The notes: generated by a model not told the origin, from the sequence alone. 64,000 nucleotides of DNA from Ligilactobacillus apodemi DSM 16634 = JCM 16172 (GCF_001434405.1 NZ_AZFT01000043.1:40725-104724), one strand, 5' to 3'. Positions 30,106 to 41,192 are shown, counted from the stretch's first letter. Numbers and translations are program-made.

Positions 30106-31187
30106 CTAGACTTTTTTCCATAAAAAAACAAATAAAATCATTCCTATACAGCTGTAAAATAAATTTCCACAAAACAGTTTTGTCCAACCAGCACCACTAA
30201 ACGGAATCAAAAAAACAGGTGCTATTCCTACCCCAAGATATGAAATCAAACCAATGATCGAAAATCCCATATTTCGTTCTGCTAAACTCTCAAAACGCCC
30301 AATTCCAACGTAAAACACTTTAAATAAGGCACCATATCCCATACCATAAAGTAATGAAAATAAGTAGATCACAGGTGCCAAAGAAAATAGTAACAACGAC
30401 AATTGACCTAATAAAATCAATAGCAAAGCAACCAAAACAACTTTAAAGTTATAGCTTATTTTTTCGAAAAACTGCACCATGATATAGCCTGCCCAAAAAA
30501 AGAAATAATATATGCAAATCGACAACTTGACTTCTGTAAAATAAATCGGTATGCTCCATAGGAAATTGACGAAAAAAGTAAAGTGAGGAAATAAATTTGA
30601 AATTTACTATTTGTAACAACTTTCTTTAAATTTACTAAGGTATCTTCAGATGAGTTATTTTGTTGTTCTTTTATCAATAGAGCTAATAAAAAAATGCCTA
30701 TTGCTAAAATAAGCCAGATTTCAAAAAGTAATTGAGGGTTTAAATCATACATTTCTTCACCAATTTTAGGCGAAAAAACAGCGGCAAGCGCTACGATCGC
30801 ATTATAAATCCCTAAATTCATATCTTTGTTTACTTCATCATCACTACTTAATAAAGATAAAATCGCAGGTGGGATCATTCCTATTGCAAGTCCAAAAGCT
30901 ACTGCACCAAAAAACATAAACAGCAACTTAGTACTACCTAGAAACATCAACAGACATCCAATGCTAAAGATTCCACTTCCAATAACAATCTCTGACCTAG
31001 AACTCAAAAAATTTTTCAACAACACCCCTCTAGTTATTAACAATGAACCGATGAAAGCTATCATAACTAAGCTTATGTCCGTTGAAGACTTATTTATCTT
31101 AAAAACGATCAGCGACAACAAAACTGTTATCATCGAAAAAATAAAATTCACCAAGAACGATATCATAAATAATTTTTTATTTTCCAT
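30106..31187 (-). pseudogene. MFS transporter with frameshift
   Basis: The N-terminal six to seven helices read from the ATG at 31187 (ribosome site GGAGAGG) to about 30550, where the frame runs into unrelated sequence. The C-terminal helices continue in another frame. Restoring one base at CC (30548-30549) joins SYGAY to PIYFTEVKLSICIYYFFFWAG, giving a plausible 12-helix major facilitator of about 360 residues. The substrate is unknown; linkage to PadR suggests a drug or toxin exporter. The gene is cold in GATC compared with core genes, so it may be acquired. Confidence 0.82.
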
Positions 31188-31323
31188 TAACCTCTCCACC
31201 ATCATGAACCTTTATTTTGCTAGTTAAACTACCCTTTTCACAGCACTATAACAAAATATTATATTAACATCAATAATATTAATGTCATTAATATAAAATG
31301 ACATCATTAAGTCTTAATAACCT

Positions 31324-31374
31324 AAAAAACTCCCCTTAAAGCTAGTATTACACCTAACTTTAGGAGGAGTTTTT
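31324..31374 (-). terminator. Terminator after rexA
   Basis: Arms AAAACTCCCCTTAAAG and CTTTAGGAGGAGTTTT form a stem with one mismatch just downstream of rexA. Confidence 0.75.
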
Positions 31375-31376
31375 AA

Positions 31377-34300
31377 CTACAATTCAATAGCTTGTTGATT
31401 GTCAAATAAATAAAGGTACTTATGGGCGACAGGCTTTTGCAAGATCTGCTCAAGTGCTTTTTGATAGAGTTGCAACTGACCATAATAGCGTTCTTTAATT
31501 GCTTCAACATCGCCATTGATGATTTTATCAGTCTTGTAATCAAACAAGACTACTTCATCGTCTTCATTGACATAATATCCATCCATGATCCCGTGAACTA
31601 AGATCGGATCAGTCACGGTCTCATCAAGATTGGCAAAGACGTTGCCCGCAGGTAAGACCATAGAAAATGGCAATTCACGGCGCAAGCTCTTTTGGTTAGC
31701 CACTACTTGTTTTCCTAATGGCGTTTCATAAAAGCCAAAGACTTGGGCTAAGTCAATTTTATCCGCCACTTCTGGCGTGATCACTTGATCTGCCACTAAG
31801 CGTTCCAACAGCTCTTTTAAGCGTTCAAGCGTCGGGGGCGTAGTTAGATCTAATTTTTGTAAGAGTAAGTGGACTGCCGTACCGATCGCTGCTGGACTAA
31901 CTTTTGTCTCTTGGACCATAAAACGTGGCATGGCAAAGTCACTGGTTTGACGATTTGCCTGTCTGAGTTCAGGTGTGATCTTTGCCATTTGTTCTAAGTC
32001 AGGATCATCAAATAAGCGTTTCAACTCAGAAACTGCTTGGTAAGCAGCGGTTTTGGTTGCTCCTTGATACTGATATTTCCCAGCTAAAATTTCATCTATT
32101 TTTTGAATCGTTTTTGCACTAAGGTCTTTTTTTAGTTCAATTTGGCGCTCTAACCAAGCAGAAAGATCAAACTTAGGTAAATCTAATTCGGTAACGATAT
32201 CTATATAACTTAAAAATTCTAGCTCAATTTCAGCATTAGACTCGATCACTAAGTCAGCTAAAGAAGTTTCTAGTTCACAAGCTCGTCTAACCGCGGGATG
32301 TCGGGCCACAGCTGGTAAGATCCAGTCTAAAAAGCAGTTAGCATTAGCGCGTACCTCATCGTCTAACAAGGTATTTGGCCCTTTACCTCTGTTTAAAACC
32401 TTGAGTGCATCTTCTTTCGTTGGATATCCACCTACAATGATCAGTTTTTCTTGGGCACGCGTCAATGCCACATATAATAGGCGCATTTTTTCAGCTGCGC
32501 CTTTCATTTTAGCGGTGTTTTTGGCAATATTTTTTTGTAGCGTCTCATGTTCGATCCGCTTAACTGGATCTAAGTAGGTGAGCGCCAAACCATCTTTTTC
32601 ACTCAAAAGATACTTTTTATTGAGCGAGCGTTGGTTGAATTTCTTAGTTGCATCAATCAAAAAGACGATCGGAAACTCTAAACCTTTACTCCCGTGGATC
32701 GTCATGATATTGACGGTATCCTCACTGGTTTGTAAAGTTGCTTCCGCAAGATCATCATTTTTAGACTGCATTTTTTTAATAAAGCCAATAAATTGAAATA
32801 GGCCTTTAAAGCTACTTTTTTCATACATCGCTGCGCGTTCGTAAAGAGCATGTAAATTAGCTTGGCGCTGAGAACCACCTGGCATTCCCCCGACATAATC
32901 CAAAAAGCCGGTCTCTTCGTAAATCGCTAAGATCAAATTAGAGAGTTCATCTTTATGCGCTAAATCACGAAAATGCGTTAATTGTTGCATAAAGTGTGTG
33001 ATTTTTTCGTGCAAAGCTTCTTCAAATGGTTCTTTAAGCTCATCTTTTGAACGGTGATAAAATTTTTCAACCGCTTGATAATAAGCGCCACTCTTGGCGT
33101 TGATCCGCAAATAAGCTAATTCATTTTCCTTTAGTCCAACGATCGGGGAACGTAACACCGCTACTAATTCGATATCTTGGTAAGGATTATCGATCAAAGC
33201 TAATAAAGCTAACATGATCCGCAATTCAGTCGTTTGAAAATAATTTTGCGATTTTTGAATGTAAAATGGGATCTCACGTTTTTTCAACTCTTCTGATAAT
33301 AATAAATGGTTAGTGCGTGTTTCCGATAAGATCGCAATGTCTCCATAAGTTACCGGGCGTATTTGCTTTAAATTGCGGTCATAGATCTCATAACCTTGCT
33401 CACAAAGCTCTTTGATCCTTTTAGCCACAAGCGCTAGTTGCCCTTCTGTACTGGAATTGACTTCAAAGTCTGGTGCAAGTTCTTCACCTTCATCCCAGCG
33501 CATTTTTATGGGTTGCTCTTTGACTTGTTTAGGATCATTTTCTGAGGTGTATAACATGATCTCCGTGGACATTTCTTCCACTATCGGGTGATTTTTTCCT
33601 AATCCATAGACTAACTGCGCGCTTTTATCATAGTCCATTTCCCCGATGCGCTTGTCCATGATCTGCGTGAAAATGAAGTTAGTAGTTGCCGTAATATTTT
33701 CAGCAGAACGGAAATTTTCAGCTAAAATGATCCGTTCATCGGGATGATCAGCTTTAGCAAACTCATGATATTTATGCAAAAATAGCGTTGGATCAGCTAA
33801 ACGAAAGGCATAGATCGATTGTTTCACATCTCCGACCATAAACATGTTATCACGCGCTAAAGTCGTTAAGATCGCCTCTTGGAGCTGATTAGTATCTTGA
33901 TATTCATCGACCATGATCTCTTGGTAACGTTCTTTTAACAATTCACTGACATTAGTATCATCTTTTTGCCGTAAAATCTGTAATGTTAAATGTTCCAGAT
34001 CACTAAACTCTAAAACATGGCGCCGTCTTTTTTCGCTTTGGTAGCGTTGCATGAACTTAAGTAATACTTCGCCTGCCTTGTTCGTCAGCTTCTCAGCCTT
34101 AGAAAAAAGTGTGAGTAGTTCGGCTCTAGTATTGATGAAATATTTATAAAAGAGCTCTTCGACTGTTTCTTTAGCCACGGTTCGTAAAGCTGCTGCTTGA
34201 TCTTTATAAGGTTTTTGATCTTCTTCAAGTCTTGCGCCTGGGGCACGTTTAAATGTTACTGCTTTTAAAGCTTGTTGTAATTCATCATAGCTGTTAAATG

Positions 34301-35117
34301 ACGCTAAACTATCCTTTAATTCCGTTAACATTTCGGCCTCAGCTACGTATAAAGCTTCCAATTTATCGAGCTTACCATTTTCATTAGGTGCATCTGCCAA
34401 GATCGCTAATGCCTGTTTAAGTTGCTCACTTGCCTGATTGAGTTTTTCAGCAACAAAAGGTAAGAAACTCTTTTGGTAAAAAGCACTTTGCTCTAAGTTA
34501 CCATCTTTAAGCTGATAATTTTTAGCTAGATCCCTGATCCATTGTTTTGGGTCAGGATTAACATTGGCAAAATCAAACAATTCCATGATCAGTTCGGTCA
34601 ACCCATCATCACTACGATCATTGGAAAAGTTCAACGTCAATTGTTCAAATAGTTCATCTTCTTTACCATAGAGTTCTTCACGCAAATCATCCCAGACACT
34701 TTCTCGTAGTAAAATGCGCTCTGTTTCATCCGTTAACAAGCGAAATTCTGGATCTAAGCCCACAACATAGTAATAATTTTTAACGATCCGCAAACAAAAA
34801 GCATCGATCGTACTGATATCTGCAATGTTTAATTTTGTTAGCTGTTGTAAATAAAACCGCTTTTTTTCACTATCATCTTCTTGTTGGATCGCTTGTCTGA
34901 TCGCTGCTTGGATCCGTTCTTTCATTTCACGTGCAGCAGCTTCAGTAAAGGTCAAGATCAACAATTCTTCCACACTGGTATTTGCCTTGATCTTTTCGAT
35001 CACACGCTCAACTAAAACCCTAGTCTTCCCCGAACCAGCTGAGGCCGCAACTAAAATATTTTTGCCTTCATCATGGATCGCTTGTTCTTGTCCTTTAGTA
35101 AAAGTGATCTCAGCCAT
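31377..35117 (-). CDS. rexA: RexA/AddA helicase-nuclease subunit
   Basis: This 1246-residue UvrD-type helicase has Walker A AASAGSGKT near residue 25, DEYQDTN in motif II, motif III near DVKQSIYAFR, motif VI VALTRAQEK, and a C-terminal nuclease motif VLFDYKTD followed by QLQLYQKAL. With RexB it processes double-strand breaks, loads RecA and recognises Chi. Its start overlaps the rexB stop by 8 nt (ATGGCTGA), so the two are translationally coupled. The length fits AddA/RexA of lactobacilli. Confidence 0.95.
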   Translation of the reverse strand: MAEITFTKGQEQAIHDEGKNILVAASAGSGKTRVLVERVIEKIKANTSVEELLILTFTEAAAREMKERIQAAIRQAIQQEDDSEKKRFYLQQLTKLNIADISTIDAFCLRIVKNYYYVVGLDPEFRLLTDETERILLRESVWDDLREELYGKEDELFEQLTLNFSNDRSDDGLTELIMELFDFANVNPDPKQWIRDLAKNYQLKDGNLEQSAFYQKSFLPFVAEKLNQASEQLKQALAILADAPNENGKLDKLEALYVAEAEMLTELKDSLASFNSYDELQQALKAVTFKRAPGARLEEDQKPYKDQAAALRTVAKETVEELFYKYFINTRAELLTLFSKAEKLTNKAGEVLLKFMQRYQSEKRRRHVLEFSDLEHLTLQILRQKDDTNVSELLKERYQEIMVDEYQDTNQLQEAILTTLARDNMFMVGDVKQSIYAFRLADPTLFLHKYHEFAKADHPDERIILAENFRSAENITATTNFIFTQIMDKRIGEMDYDKSAQLVYGLGKNHPIVEEMSTEIMLYTSENDPKQVKEQPIKMRWDEGEELAPDFEVNSSTEGQLALVAKRIKELCEQGYEIYDRNLKQIRPVTYGDIAILSETRTNHLLLSEELKKREIPFYIQKSQNYFQTTELRIMLALLALIDNPYQDIELVAVLRSPIVGLKENELAYLRINAKSGAYYQAVEKFYHRSKDELKEPFEEALHEKITHFMQQLTHFRDLAHKDELSNLILAIYEETGFLDYVGGMPGGSQRQANLHALYERAAMYEKSSFKGLFQFIGFIKKMQSKNDDLAEATLQTSEDTVNIMTIHGSKGLEFPIVFLIDATKKFNQRSLNKKYLLSEKDGLALTYLDPVKRIEHETLQKNIAKNTAKMKGAAEKMRLLYVALTRAQEKLIIVGGYPTKEDALKVLNRGKGPNTLLDDEVRANANCFLDWILPAVARHPAVRRACELETSLADLVIESNAEIELEFLSYIDIVTELDLPKFDLSAWLERQIELKKDLSAKTIQKIDEILAGKYQYQGATKTAAYQAVSELKRLFDDPDLEQMAKITPELRQANRQTSDFAMPRFMVQETKVSPAAIGTAVHLLLQKLDLTTPPTLERLKELLERLVADQVITPEVADKIDLAQVFGFYETPLGKQVVANQKSLRRELPFSMVLPAGNVFANLDETVTDPILVHGIMDGYYVNEDDEVVLFDYKTDKIINGDVEAIKERYYGQLQLYQKALEQILQKPVAHKYLYLFDNQQAIEL

Positions 35118-38100
35118 TTCTTTCCTCTCTTTCTTTAGCCAACAACGCTAAAATATCTTTGACATTTTCCGTTGGCAACCGATAATAATTATTTTCTGGT
35201 AACATCGCATCAAACTGCATGATCGCCTCATATGGCGTATAATCTAGCGCCGAACCGTCTTTAAAGAGCGCCGGTGTCAGATCAATTCGGCCATCAAAGA
35301 TCATATCGGTTGCTTGTTTGATCAATTCTTCATTATGCAACACTAAATCAGATAATTGTTCAGCACTAACAAGTTGTTGGGTACCCTTGTATTCCCCACT
35401 TTTATTTTTTCTAAACGGATAGATCAAGGATGGGCCACTTTTTTCTTCGACTTGTTCATCCAGGTTTTCAAGCACATCATTTTCGTTTAATAATAAGCCA
35501 CTATAGCGATTTTTCTTTAAAAGTTCGCTTTCGTAGTCATTTTTATAAATATCTTTTTGCTTTAAAGTTGGATTATACAAATGCATATACATCGCTCCAG
35601 CAGTTTTGATCTCAGCTGCCGTAGTATTTGGCACTAATTTATCCTTATTGTGCAAAAGTGCATCTAGATAGGTCAGCAATTGCAAGGCTAACCCAAAGTA
35701 GGCCTTAGCATAATCAAAACTTTTTGCCCCTGACTTATAATCGACCAAGTTTAAATAATGCTTATTTTTGACTACTAATTCATCAATGCGATCGATCTTG
35801 CCTCGAACTGTCACTAGTCGCTTCTTAGGGGTGACAAATTCTAACGGCGAAAAGCCTTCATCTTTGCCGACTTGTCCAAATAAAGCTTCAGTCTTGATCG
35901 TCTTAACGGGACTAAATTGGCGTTGTTTTTTGATCGCTCTTCCGACTTGCTTAGCTGCGCCATTTAATTGCCGTGCTAAAAAGCGCATCCGATTAGAGCT
36001 ATCCAAGATTTCAAACTGCGGTAACCCACTAGTCAAAGCGATCGTTTGTTGGAAATAATCATCAAATTCTTTGGACGTCAATTGCTTTAAATCACGTCCT
36101 TCACGTAATAACAACTTAAAGAAGGTATCCATTAATGTATGGAAATATTCCCCCGTATCAGCCGCATTCATTTCAAAGATCTCACGTTCCTTTAAGCCTA
36201 AGCCATAGCGTAAAAAGTATTCATATGGATTAGCGTAAAAGTCTTCTAAACGTGAGATCGACGTGCTCAATTTCTTACCATATAAGCCAGCCACACTCTT
36301 AGCGGAAAGTTGCTCAGGGATATTTTTGTAGTCTAAACTTTGATTTAACCGCTCAAATAACTCCTTGATTTCAGGATCGTGTGCAAATTTTTGAAAGATA
36401 AATTGCCACTCTATTGGTAGATCTTCTTGTTCGTTACGCGCTTGGCGTTCGACTTTGATCAACTCACTTAACGTTGTCCGCTTACTTCCAATGTAATCTA
36501 ATGCTGGCTTAGTCCCATCATTTTTTTGCGCCCGATAAACCGGTAATGCAAAATGTTGCTGGATCCGCTCAACATAAGGAGAACATTTAAATTGTGTATC
36601 ATCATTGCCCCCTAAAGGATAACTTAAGTAGAGTTTTTCCCTGGGTGCCATAAATGCTAAATAGTTTAAAAACGGTTCATTAGCTAAAACATGCTCCGTA
36701 TCTTCGCTTAAATAACTGCCTTCACGCAATGTAGGTGTCAACATGGCTTTATCCCGATCGGATAATAAGTCCGCCGAAAGTGTAGCATCTGGCATAACTA
36801 GATCAGTCGAACCAAGCAACATCACGACTTTTTTATCAGTCGGTTGGACCATCCCGGTTTCGGAAACAACGACTTGATCTAAAGTTGTCGGAACTTGGCT
36901 ATAGTTAGCCCCTTCAAAGCCCGCTTGTAGTAAGGCTAAAAAGTCATCGGCAACAAACGGCGTCTCACCTAAGATCTCAACATATTCATCTAAGAGCTCA
37001 CAAAAGACGCCCCAAACTTGTTCTTCTCGTGTTGATGCATCCACTTCGCCTGCATCTAAAGCCTGTTTACGCCACAGATCCAAACGCGCTAAGACACCAT
37101 TTTCTAGCAAAAAGTTTAGCAAAACGCTCGCTGCTTCTTGACCAGTTTTAGCTTGTTGCATTTTTTGATAAAATGGAGGCAAGATCTGTTTGACATATTG
37201 CCGGATCGAATTGATCTTGACCGTGATCTGGTCTTCATTTTCCGTGCGTACGCCAAAATCGCTTGTCCCAAAGCGATAATAGGTCCAATCTTTGGCTAAC
37301 CAACCTTTTTTACGATAACCAAATTTCAACACTTGATTTTCGGCTAGATCAAGAGCTTCTCTAAATTTTTCTAGCGACCAAAATTCACGATTTTCTTTTG
37401 GGATTAGCAATTCTGTTTTTAATAACCGCATGATGTCTTCATAGCGGTAATTACGTTGCTCTACTAAAAATAAAGCCGTGATCAGTTCCACGAGCGGATG
37501 ATCGGCCATCTTTTTTTGCAAATCCGTGAAAAATGGGATCTCAAACTGGTTAAACGTTGGACCGATAATGTTTTTATACGTCTCCAAATGTCTGGTCAAA
37601 ATTAAGAAATCTTGGTATCGATAGCCTTCTAACAAGACCATTTGGCGAATCTTTGTCGCTAAATATCTCACTTCTTCTAACCGATCATCAGCACAGATCA
37701 CCTTGATATCACCAGCTAACTGCACCGGTGCTGGCAACTGTTTTAATTGGTTGGAGGCGATCCAGTATTTTTCTAATTCGACTAGATCATCACTGACCCG
37801 AGTTTGCTTGGCATAGCGATCTAGCCAGACTTTTTGGTGATGTTTTTTAGCCAGTTCAAGCAAACGCAGATAAACATTACTTGAACGGCAAAAGAAAGTA
37901 TTTAATTCGCCATTTGACGCCACGGGATGATCTAAGATCAATGACACTGTGACTTGTTTAGCCTGGGTAAGCAAAGTTTCGATAACTTGGTATTCTCCGG
38001 CGTTAAATTGTGAAAAGCCTGCCAAAATGAAATAACTATGACTCAGATCTGTTTTTGCTAGATATTTAGCCAAATTTTCCAATAAATTAGCATTTCCTAA

Positions 38101-38649
38101 ATACTTACCAGCCGTCATTTTTTCAAATTCGCGATATACCACGCTTAAATCGGTCAATTTAGCGAGTAGATCGCGATCATTTGTTTGGGATAATTTTTCC
38201 AAACTGTTAGTCAGATCTTCACTGGTCACTAACCCCAAACTCAATTCCACTAACTGATTAGCTAATTGCGAAATAAACCCTGGCCGAGTTTGTTCACTCC
38301 GAAAGATCGTTAACTCATCATTTTTTTCACGTAAGATCTTGTGAACTAACATGTTAGTCCCCGCCGCGGAAAGGCGTGGGATCTGGTAAAGAGGCTCATT
38401 TTTCATAAAATACCAAGCCAAACGTGAAAATGACAGTACTTGTAGCTCAGTTGCGGCAAAAAGTTCACGCCCAGACTCGGCTTGCCGCAAGTTGTCTAAA
38501 ACCGAAACTTCGGTTGCAAATTTGATATGGTTAGGAACCAGATAATAGATCTTAGCTTGCTTGTCGGTCGCTTGGATTTTTTTGATTTCTTCTAAAAGCA
38601 CCGCATCGTGATCTTTAGCCGCCGTTCCTAAAATAAAACCTAGACTCAT
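35110..38649 (-). CDS. rexB: RexB/AddB subunit, no Fe-S cysteines
   Basis: This 1179-residue partner of RexA has an inactive helicase-like N-terminal region, GSTDLVMPDA and a C-terminal nuclease domain with LNLVDYKSGAKSF and GLALQLLTYLDAL. In Bacillus AddB a four-cysteine iron-sulfur cluster staples the nuclease domain. Here the C-terminal region reads ALDYTPYEAIMQFD, with Leu, Thr and Met where cysteines would fall, so the cluster is absent, as expected of the RexB branch. Its start is at 38649. Confidence 0.94.
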   Translation of the reverse strand: MSLGFILGTAAKDHDAVLLEEIKKIQATDKQAKIYYLVPNHIKFATEVSVLDNLRQAESGRELFAATELQVLSFSRLAWYFMKNEPLYQIPRLSAAGTNMLVHKILREKNDELTIFRSEQTRPGFISQLANQLVELSLGLVTSEDLTNSLEKLSQTNDRDLLAKLTDLSVVYREFEKMTAGKYLGNANLLENLAKYLAKTDLSHSYFILAGFSQFNAGEYQVIETLLTQAKQVTVSLILDHPVASNGELNTFFCRSSNVYLRLLELAKKHHQKVWLDRYAKQTRVSDDLVELEKYWIASNQLKQLPAPVQLAGDIKVICADDRLEEVRYLATKIRQMVLLEGYRYQDFLILTRHLETYKNIIGPTFNQFEIPFFTDLQKKMADHPLVELITALFLVEQRNYRYEDIMRLLKTELLIPKENREFWSLEKFREALDLAENQVLKFGYRKKGWLAKDWTYYRFGTSDFGVRTENEDQITVKINSIRQYVKQILPPFYQKMQQAKTGQEAASVLLNFLLENGVLARLDLWRKQALDAGEVDASTREEQVWGVFCELLDEYVEILGETPFVADDFLALLQAGFEGANYSQVPTTLDQVVVSETGMVQPTDKKVVMLLGSTDLVMPDATLSADLLSDRDKAMLTPTLREGSYLSEDTEHVLANEPFLNYLAFMAPREKLYLSYPLGGNDDTQFKCSPYVERIQQHFALPVYRAQKNDGTKPALDYIGSKRTTLSELIKVERQARNEQEDLPIEWQFIFQKFAHDPEIKELFERLNQSLDYKNIPEQLSAKSVAGLYGKKLSTSISRLEDFYANPYEYFLRYGLGLKEREIFEMNAADTGEYFHTLMDTFFKLLLREGRDLKQLTSKEFDDYFQQTIALTSGLPQFEILDSSNRMRFLARQLNGAAKQVGRAIKKQRQFSPVKTIKTEALFGQVGKDEGFSPLEFVTPKKRLVTVRGKIDRIDELVVKNKHYLNLVDYKSGAKSFDYAKAYFGLALQLLTYLDALLHNKDKLVPNTTAAEIKTAGAMYMHLYNPTLKQKDIYKNDYESELLKKNRYSGLLLNENDVLENLDEQVEEKSGPSLIYPFRKNKSGEYKGTQQLVSAEQLSDLVLHNEELIKQATDMIFDGRIDLTPALFKDGSALDYTPYEAIMQFDAMLPENNYYRLPTENVKDILALLAKEREERNG

Positions 38650-38727
38650 TTTAGTTACTGGTCCTGATTTAACAGTGACCTTTTCCTTTCATTGAATTTC
38701 TACCTTTCATTTTACAAAGAGTATAAC

Positions 38728-38761
38728 AAAAAAACTACCGCAAACATCTGCGATAGTTTTT
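38728..38761 (-). terminator. Terminator after prs
   Basis: The hairpin AAAAACTA.CGCA / TGCG.TAGTTTTT lies downstream of prs. Confidence 0.8.
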
Positions 38762-38773
38762 GATGGATTAAGC

Positions 38774-39739
38774 TTAATCTTTATTGTTGAATAATGAATC
38801 AACCGAATGATTGTGATAGATCAAAGAGATCGCTTTAGCAAAAATTGGGGCACTTGAAAGTACCTTTAATTTTGCAAATTGTTTGTTTTCAGGGATCTCG
38901 ATCGTATCAGTGACAACCACTTCTTTATAGGCTGAATCTTGTAATTCTTCAACTGCATTGCCTGAGAAAACAGCATGCGTTGCACAAGCATAGATATCTT
39001 TAGCACCGGCTTTAGCTAAAGCAGCTGCAGCATCAGCCATCTTACCACCTGTATCGATCATGTCATCAAAAACGATGCAGTCATGTCCTACGACATCACC
39101 AATGATCGCTGAATGTTCGATATCTAAGCGTGTATCATCACGTTTATCGACAATTGCGATCGGTGCTTTTAAAAGATCAGCAAGATTTCTCGCACCTTTA
39201 ACACTGTTATGATCTGGAGCAACGACAACAACATCTTCACTAATACCCTTAGCTTTAAAATATTCAGCTTGTCCATAGATCGCAAAGAGATGATCGACTG
39301 GGATATTAAAGAATCCTTGTAACTGACCAGCATGAAGATCTAAGGTGATCACCCGATCAGCGCCCGCTAAGGTAATGAAATTAGCGAGCAATTTAGCCGT
39401 GATCGGTTCACGCGAACGAGCCTTACGATCTGCTCTTGCATACCCATAATAAGGGATGACCGCATTGATCGAACCCGCACTAGAACGCCGTAAAGCATCC
39501 ATCATGACCATTAATTCCATAAAGTTCTCATTAACTGGATCCGAGATCGATTGAATAATAAAAACATCATCTCCACGAACACTTTCGTTGATATTGATTT
39601 GGATCTCGCCATCGCTAAAATGCTTGACTGAAGCATCACACAACTTAATTCCCAATTCAGCTGCGATTTTTTGGGCTAATGCTTGATTGGAGTTTAACGC
39701 AAATAATTTAATATTGGCGTTTTCTTGCAATTTTTCCAT
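38774..39739 (-). CDS. prs: Ribose-phosphate pyrophosphokinase
   Basis: This 321-residue protein makes PRPP from ribose 5-phosphate and ATP. It shows FSDGEIQININESVRG, the divalent-cation site DLHAGQLQGFF, the flexible loop region APDHNSVKGAR and the PRPP-binding loop CIVFDDMIDTGGKMAD. The length and motifs are those of class I Prs. It sits alone between rexB and ackA, on the same strand as both. The product feeds purine, pyrimidine, NAD, His and Trp synthesis. Confidence 0.96.
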   Translation of the reverse strand: MEKLQENANIKLFALNSNQALAQKIAAELGIKLCDASVKHFSDGEIQININESVRGDDVFIIQSISDPVNENFMELMVMMDALRRSSAGSINAVIPYYGYARADRKARSREPITAKLLANFITLAGADRVITLDLHAGQLQGFFNIPVDHLFAIYGQAEYFKAKGISEDVVVVAPDHNSVKGARNLADLLKAPIAIVDKRDDTRLDIEHSAIIGDVVGHDCIVFDDMIDTGGKMADAAAALAKAGAKDIYACATHAVFSGNAVEELQDSAYKEVVVTDTIEIPENKQFAKLKVLSSAPIFAKAISLIYHNHSVDSLFNNKD

Positions 39740-39863
39740 AACTTCCTCCAGATTTTATCTAATTGCCGTTTTAACTTTAAAGTTGCAATCTAAGCTAAGT
39801 ATACCACACACGCCCCCTATTTTGTCTTATCCAAATAGTTTTTTTCGGCGTTCAAACTCACAA

Positions 39864-39896
39864 AAAAGCACCCCGCAAGCGTGCAAGGTGCTAAAA
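39864..39896 (-). terminator. Terminator after ackA
   Basis: AGCACC..GC / GC..GGTGCT with a following T run on - ends the ackA transcript. Confidence 0.7.
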
Positions 39897-39899
39897 CGT

Positions 39900-41072
39900 T
39901 TAAAGTTGAGCTTTGATTTGTTGCACCATAGCTAATTCTTCATTAGTTGGTACTAACATAACTTTGACTTTAGAATTTGACGTCGAAATGATGCCTTCTT
40001 TATTAGCTTCATTTAATGTTTCGTCAAGCTCGATCCCTAAGCAAGCTAAGCGATCACAAACATCTTTTCTAAGCCAAGCGTTATTTTCACCGATCCCACC
40101 GGCAAAGATCAAGGCATCTGTTCGGCCCAATTGAGCAAAGTAGCTTCCCACGTAGCCAACGATCTTATTTAAATATACATCTAAGGCTAAGCGGCAGCGT
40201 TTATCACTTTCATTTGCCTTGATGTCACGCATATCATCTGAATAGCCTGATAAGCCTAAAAGACCAGATTTTTGATTGAATATTTCTAAAACTTCTTCGG
40301 CTGATTTATCAAGTTTCTTCATTAAAATGGGCACGATCGAAGGGTCAACGTCCCCGGCACGTGTTCCCATGGTCAAGCCAGTTAATGGTGTAAAGCCCAT
40401 TGAGCTGTTATAAGCTTTCCCATTTTTGATCGCTGAAACAGAAGAACCACTACCTAAATGTAAAGTGATCAAATTCAAGTCAGCTAACGGTTGGTTTAAC
40501 AATTCTGCCGTTTTTTCAGCAATATAGGCATGACTGATACCATGTTCGCCATAGCGTCTGATACCATATTTCGTCGTTAATTCATATGGCAAACTAAAGA
40601 TCGCCGTTTCTTCTGGCATATCAGTGAAAAATTGACTGTCAAAAACGGCATATTGGGGCGTATCTGGCATTACTTGTTGCATCAACTCGATGTATTTTGC
40701 TTCCATTGGATTATGTAATGGCGCATGGTCACTTAAAGCCAAGATCTCTTTTAACTTATCTTCATCGATCTTAGTTGCTTTGGTAAATGTTTGTCCCCCA
40801 GCAACGACACGATGTCCAACACATTTAATATCAGCTAAGTCTGTGATATTTAACGCAGTGAGCTTTTCAATGATCATTTCAGCTGCTTTTTCGTAGGACA
40901 AATTATCTACAGTTTCTTGATAAACGTTATCCCCATATTTGATTTCAAAGTTAGATCCGGGTGCTAACATCCGTTCAACTAACCCTTTAGCAACTACACT
41001 TTCGTCTGTAATTTCGAATAATTTCCATTTGACCGATGAACTACCGGCATTCATTAATAAGATTTTAGGCAT
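39900..41072 (-). CDS. ackA: Acetate kinase
   Basis: This 390-residue protein interconverts acetyl phosphate plus ADP with acetate plus ATP. It carries LLMNAGSSSVKW at the N-terminus, the phosphate-binding LHLGSGSSVSAI and GFTPLTGLTMGTRAGD. The start is the ATG at 41072, with GGAGGTG a few bases upstream; the GTG at 41081 lies within that site. It stands alone. Lactobacilli often carry more than one ackA; this one has full motifs and length. Confidence 0.95.
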   Translation of the reverse strand: MPKILLMNAGSSSVKWKLFEITDESVVAKGLVERMLAPGSNFEIKYGDNVYQETVDNLSYEKAAEMIIEKLTALNITDLADIKCVGHRVVAGGQTFTKATKIDEDKLKEILALSDHAPLHNPMEAKYIELMQQVMPDTPQYAVFDSQFFTDMPEETAIFSLPYELTTKYGIRRYGEHGISHAYIAEKTAELLNQPLADLNLITLHLGSGSSVSAIKNGKAYNSSMGFTPLTGLTMGTRAGDVDPSIVPILMKKLDKSAEEVLEIFNQKSGLLGLSGYSDDMRDIKANESDKRCRLALDVYLNKIVGYVGSYFAQLGRTDALIFAGGIGENNAWLRKDVCDRLACLGIELDETLNEANKEGIISTSNSKVKVMLVPTNEELAMVQQIKAQL

Positions 41073-41192
41073 TTTGTGCACCTCCGATTATTAAGTATAA
41101 CTTAATTCTCCTTTTTCAAAAACCCACTTTGAGACTAAATAAGTGGTAAATCAGTTCTATTTTTGTTGAAATCCACAATTATTAATCTTTTT

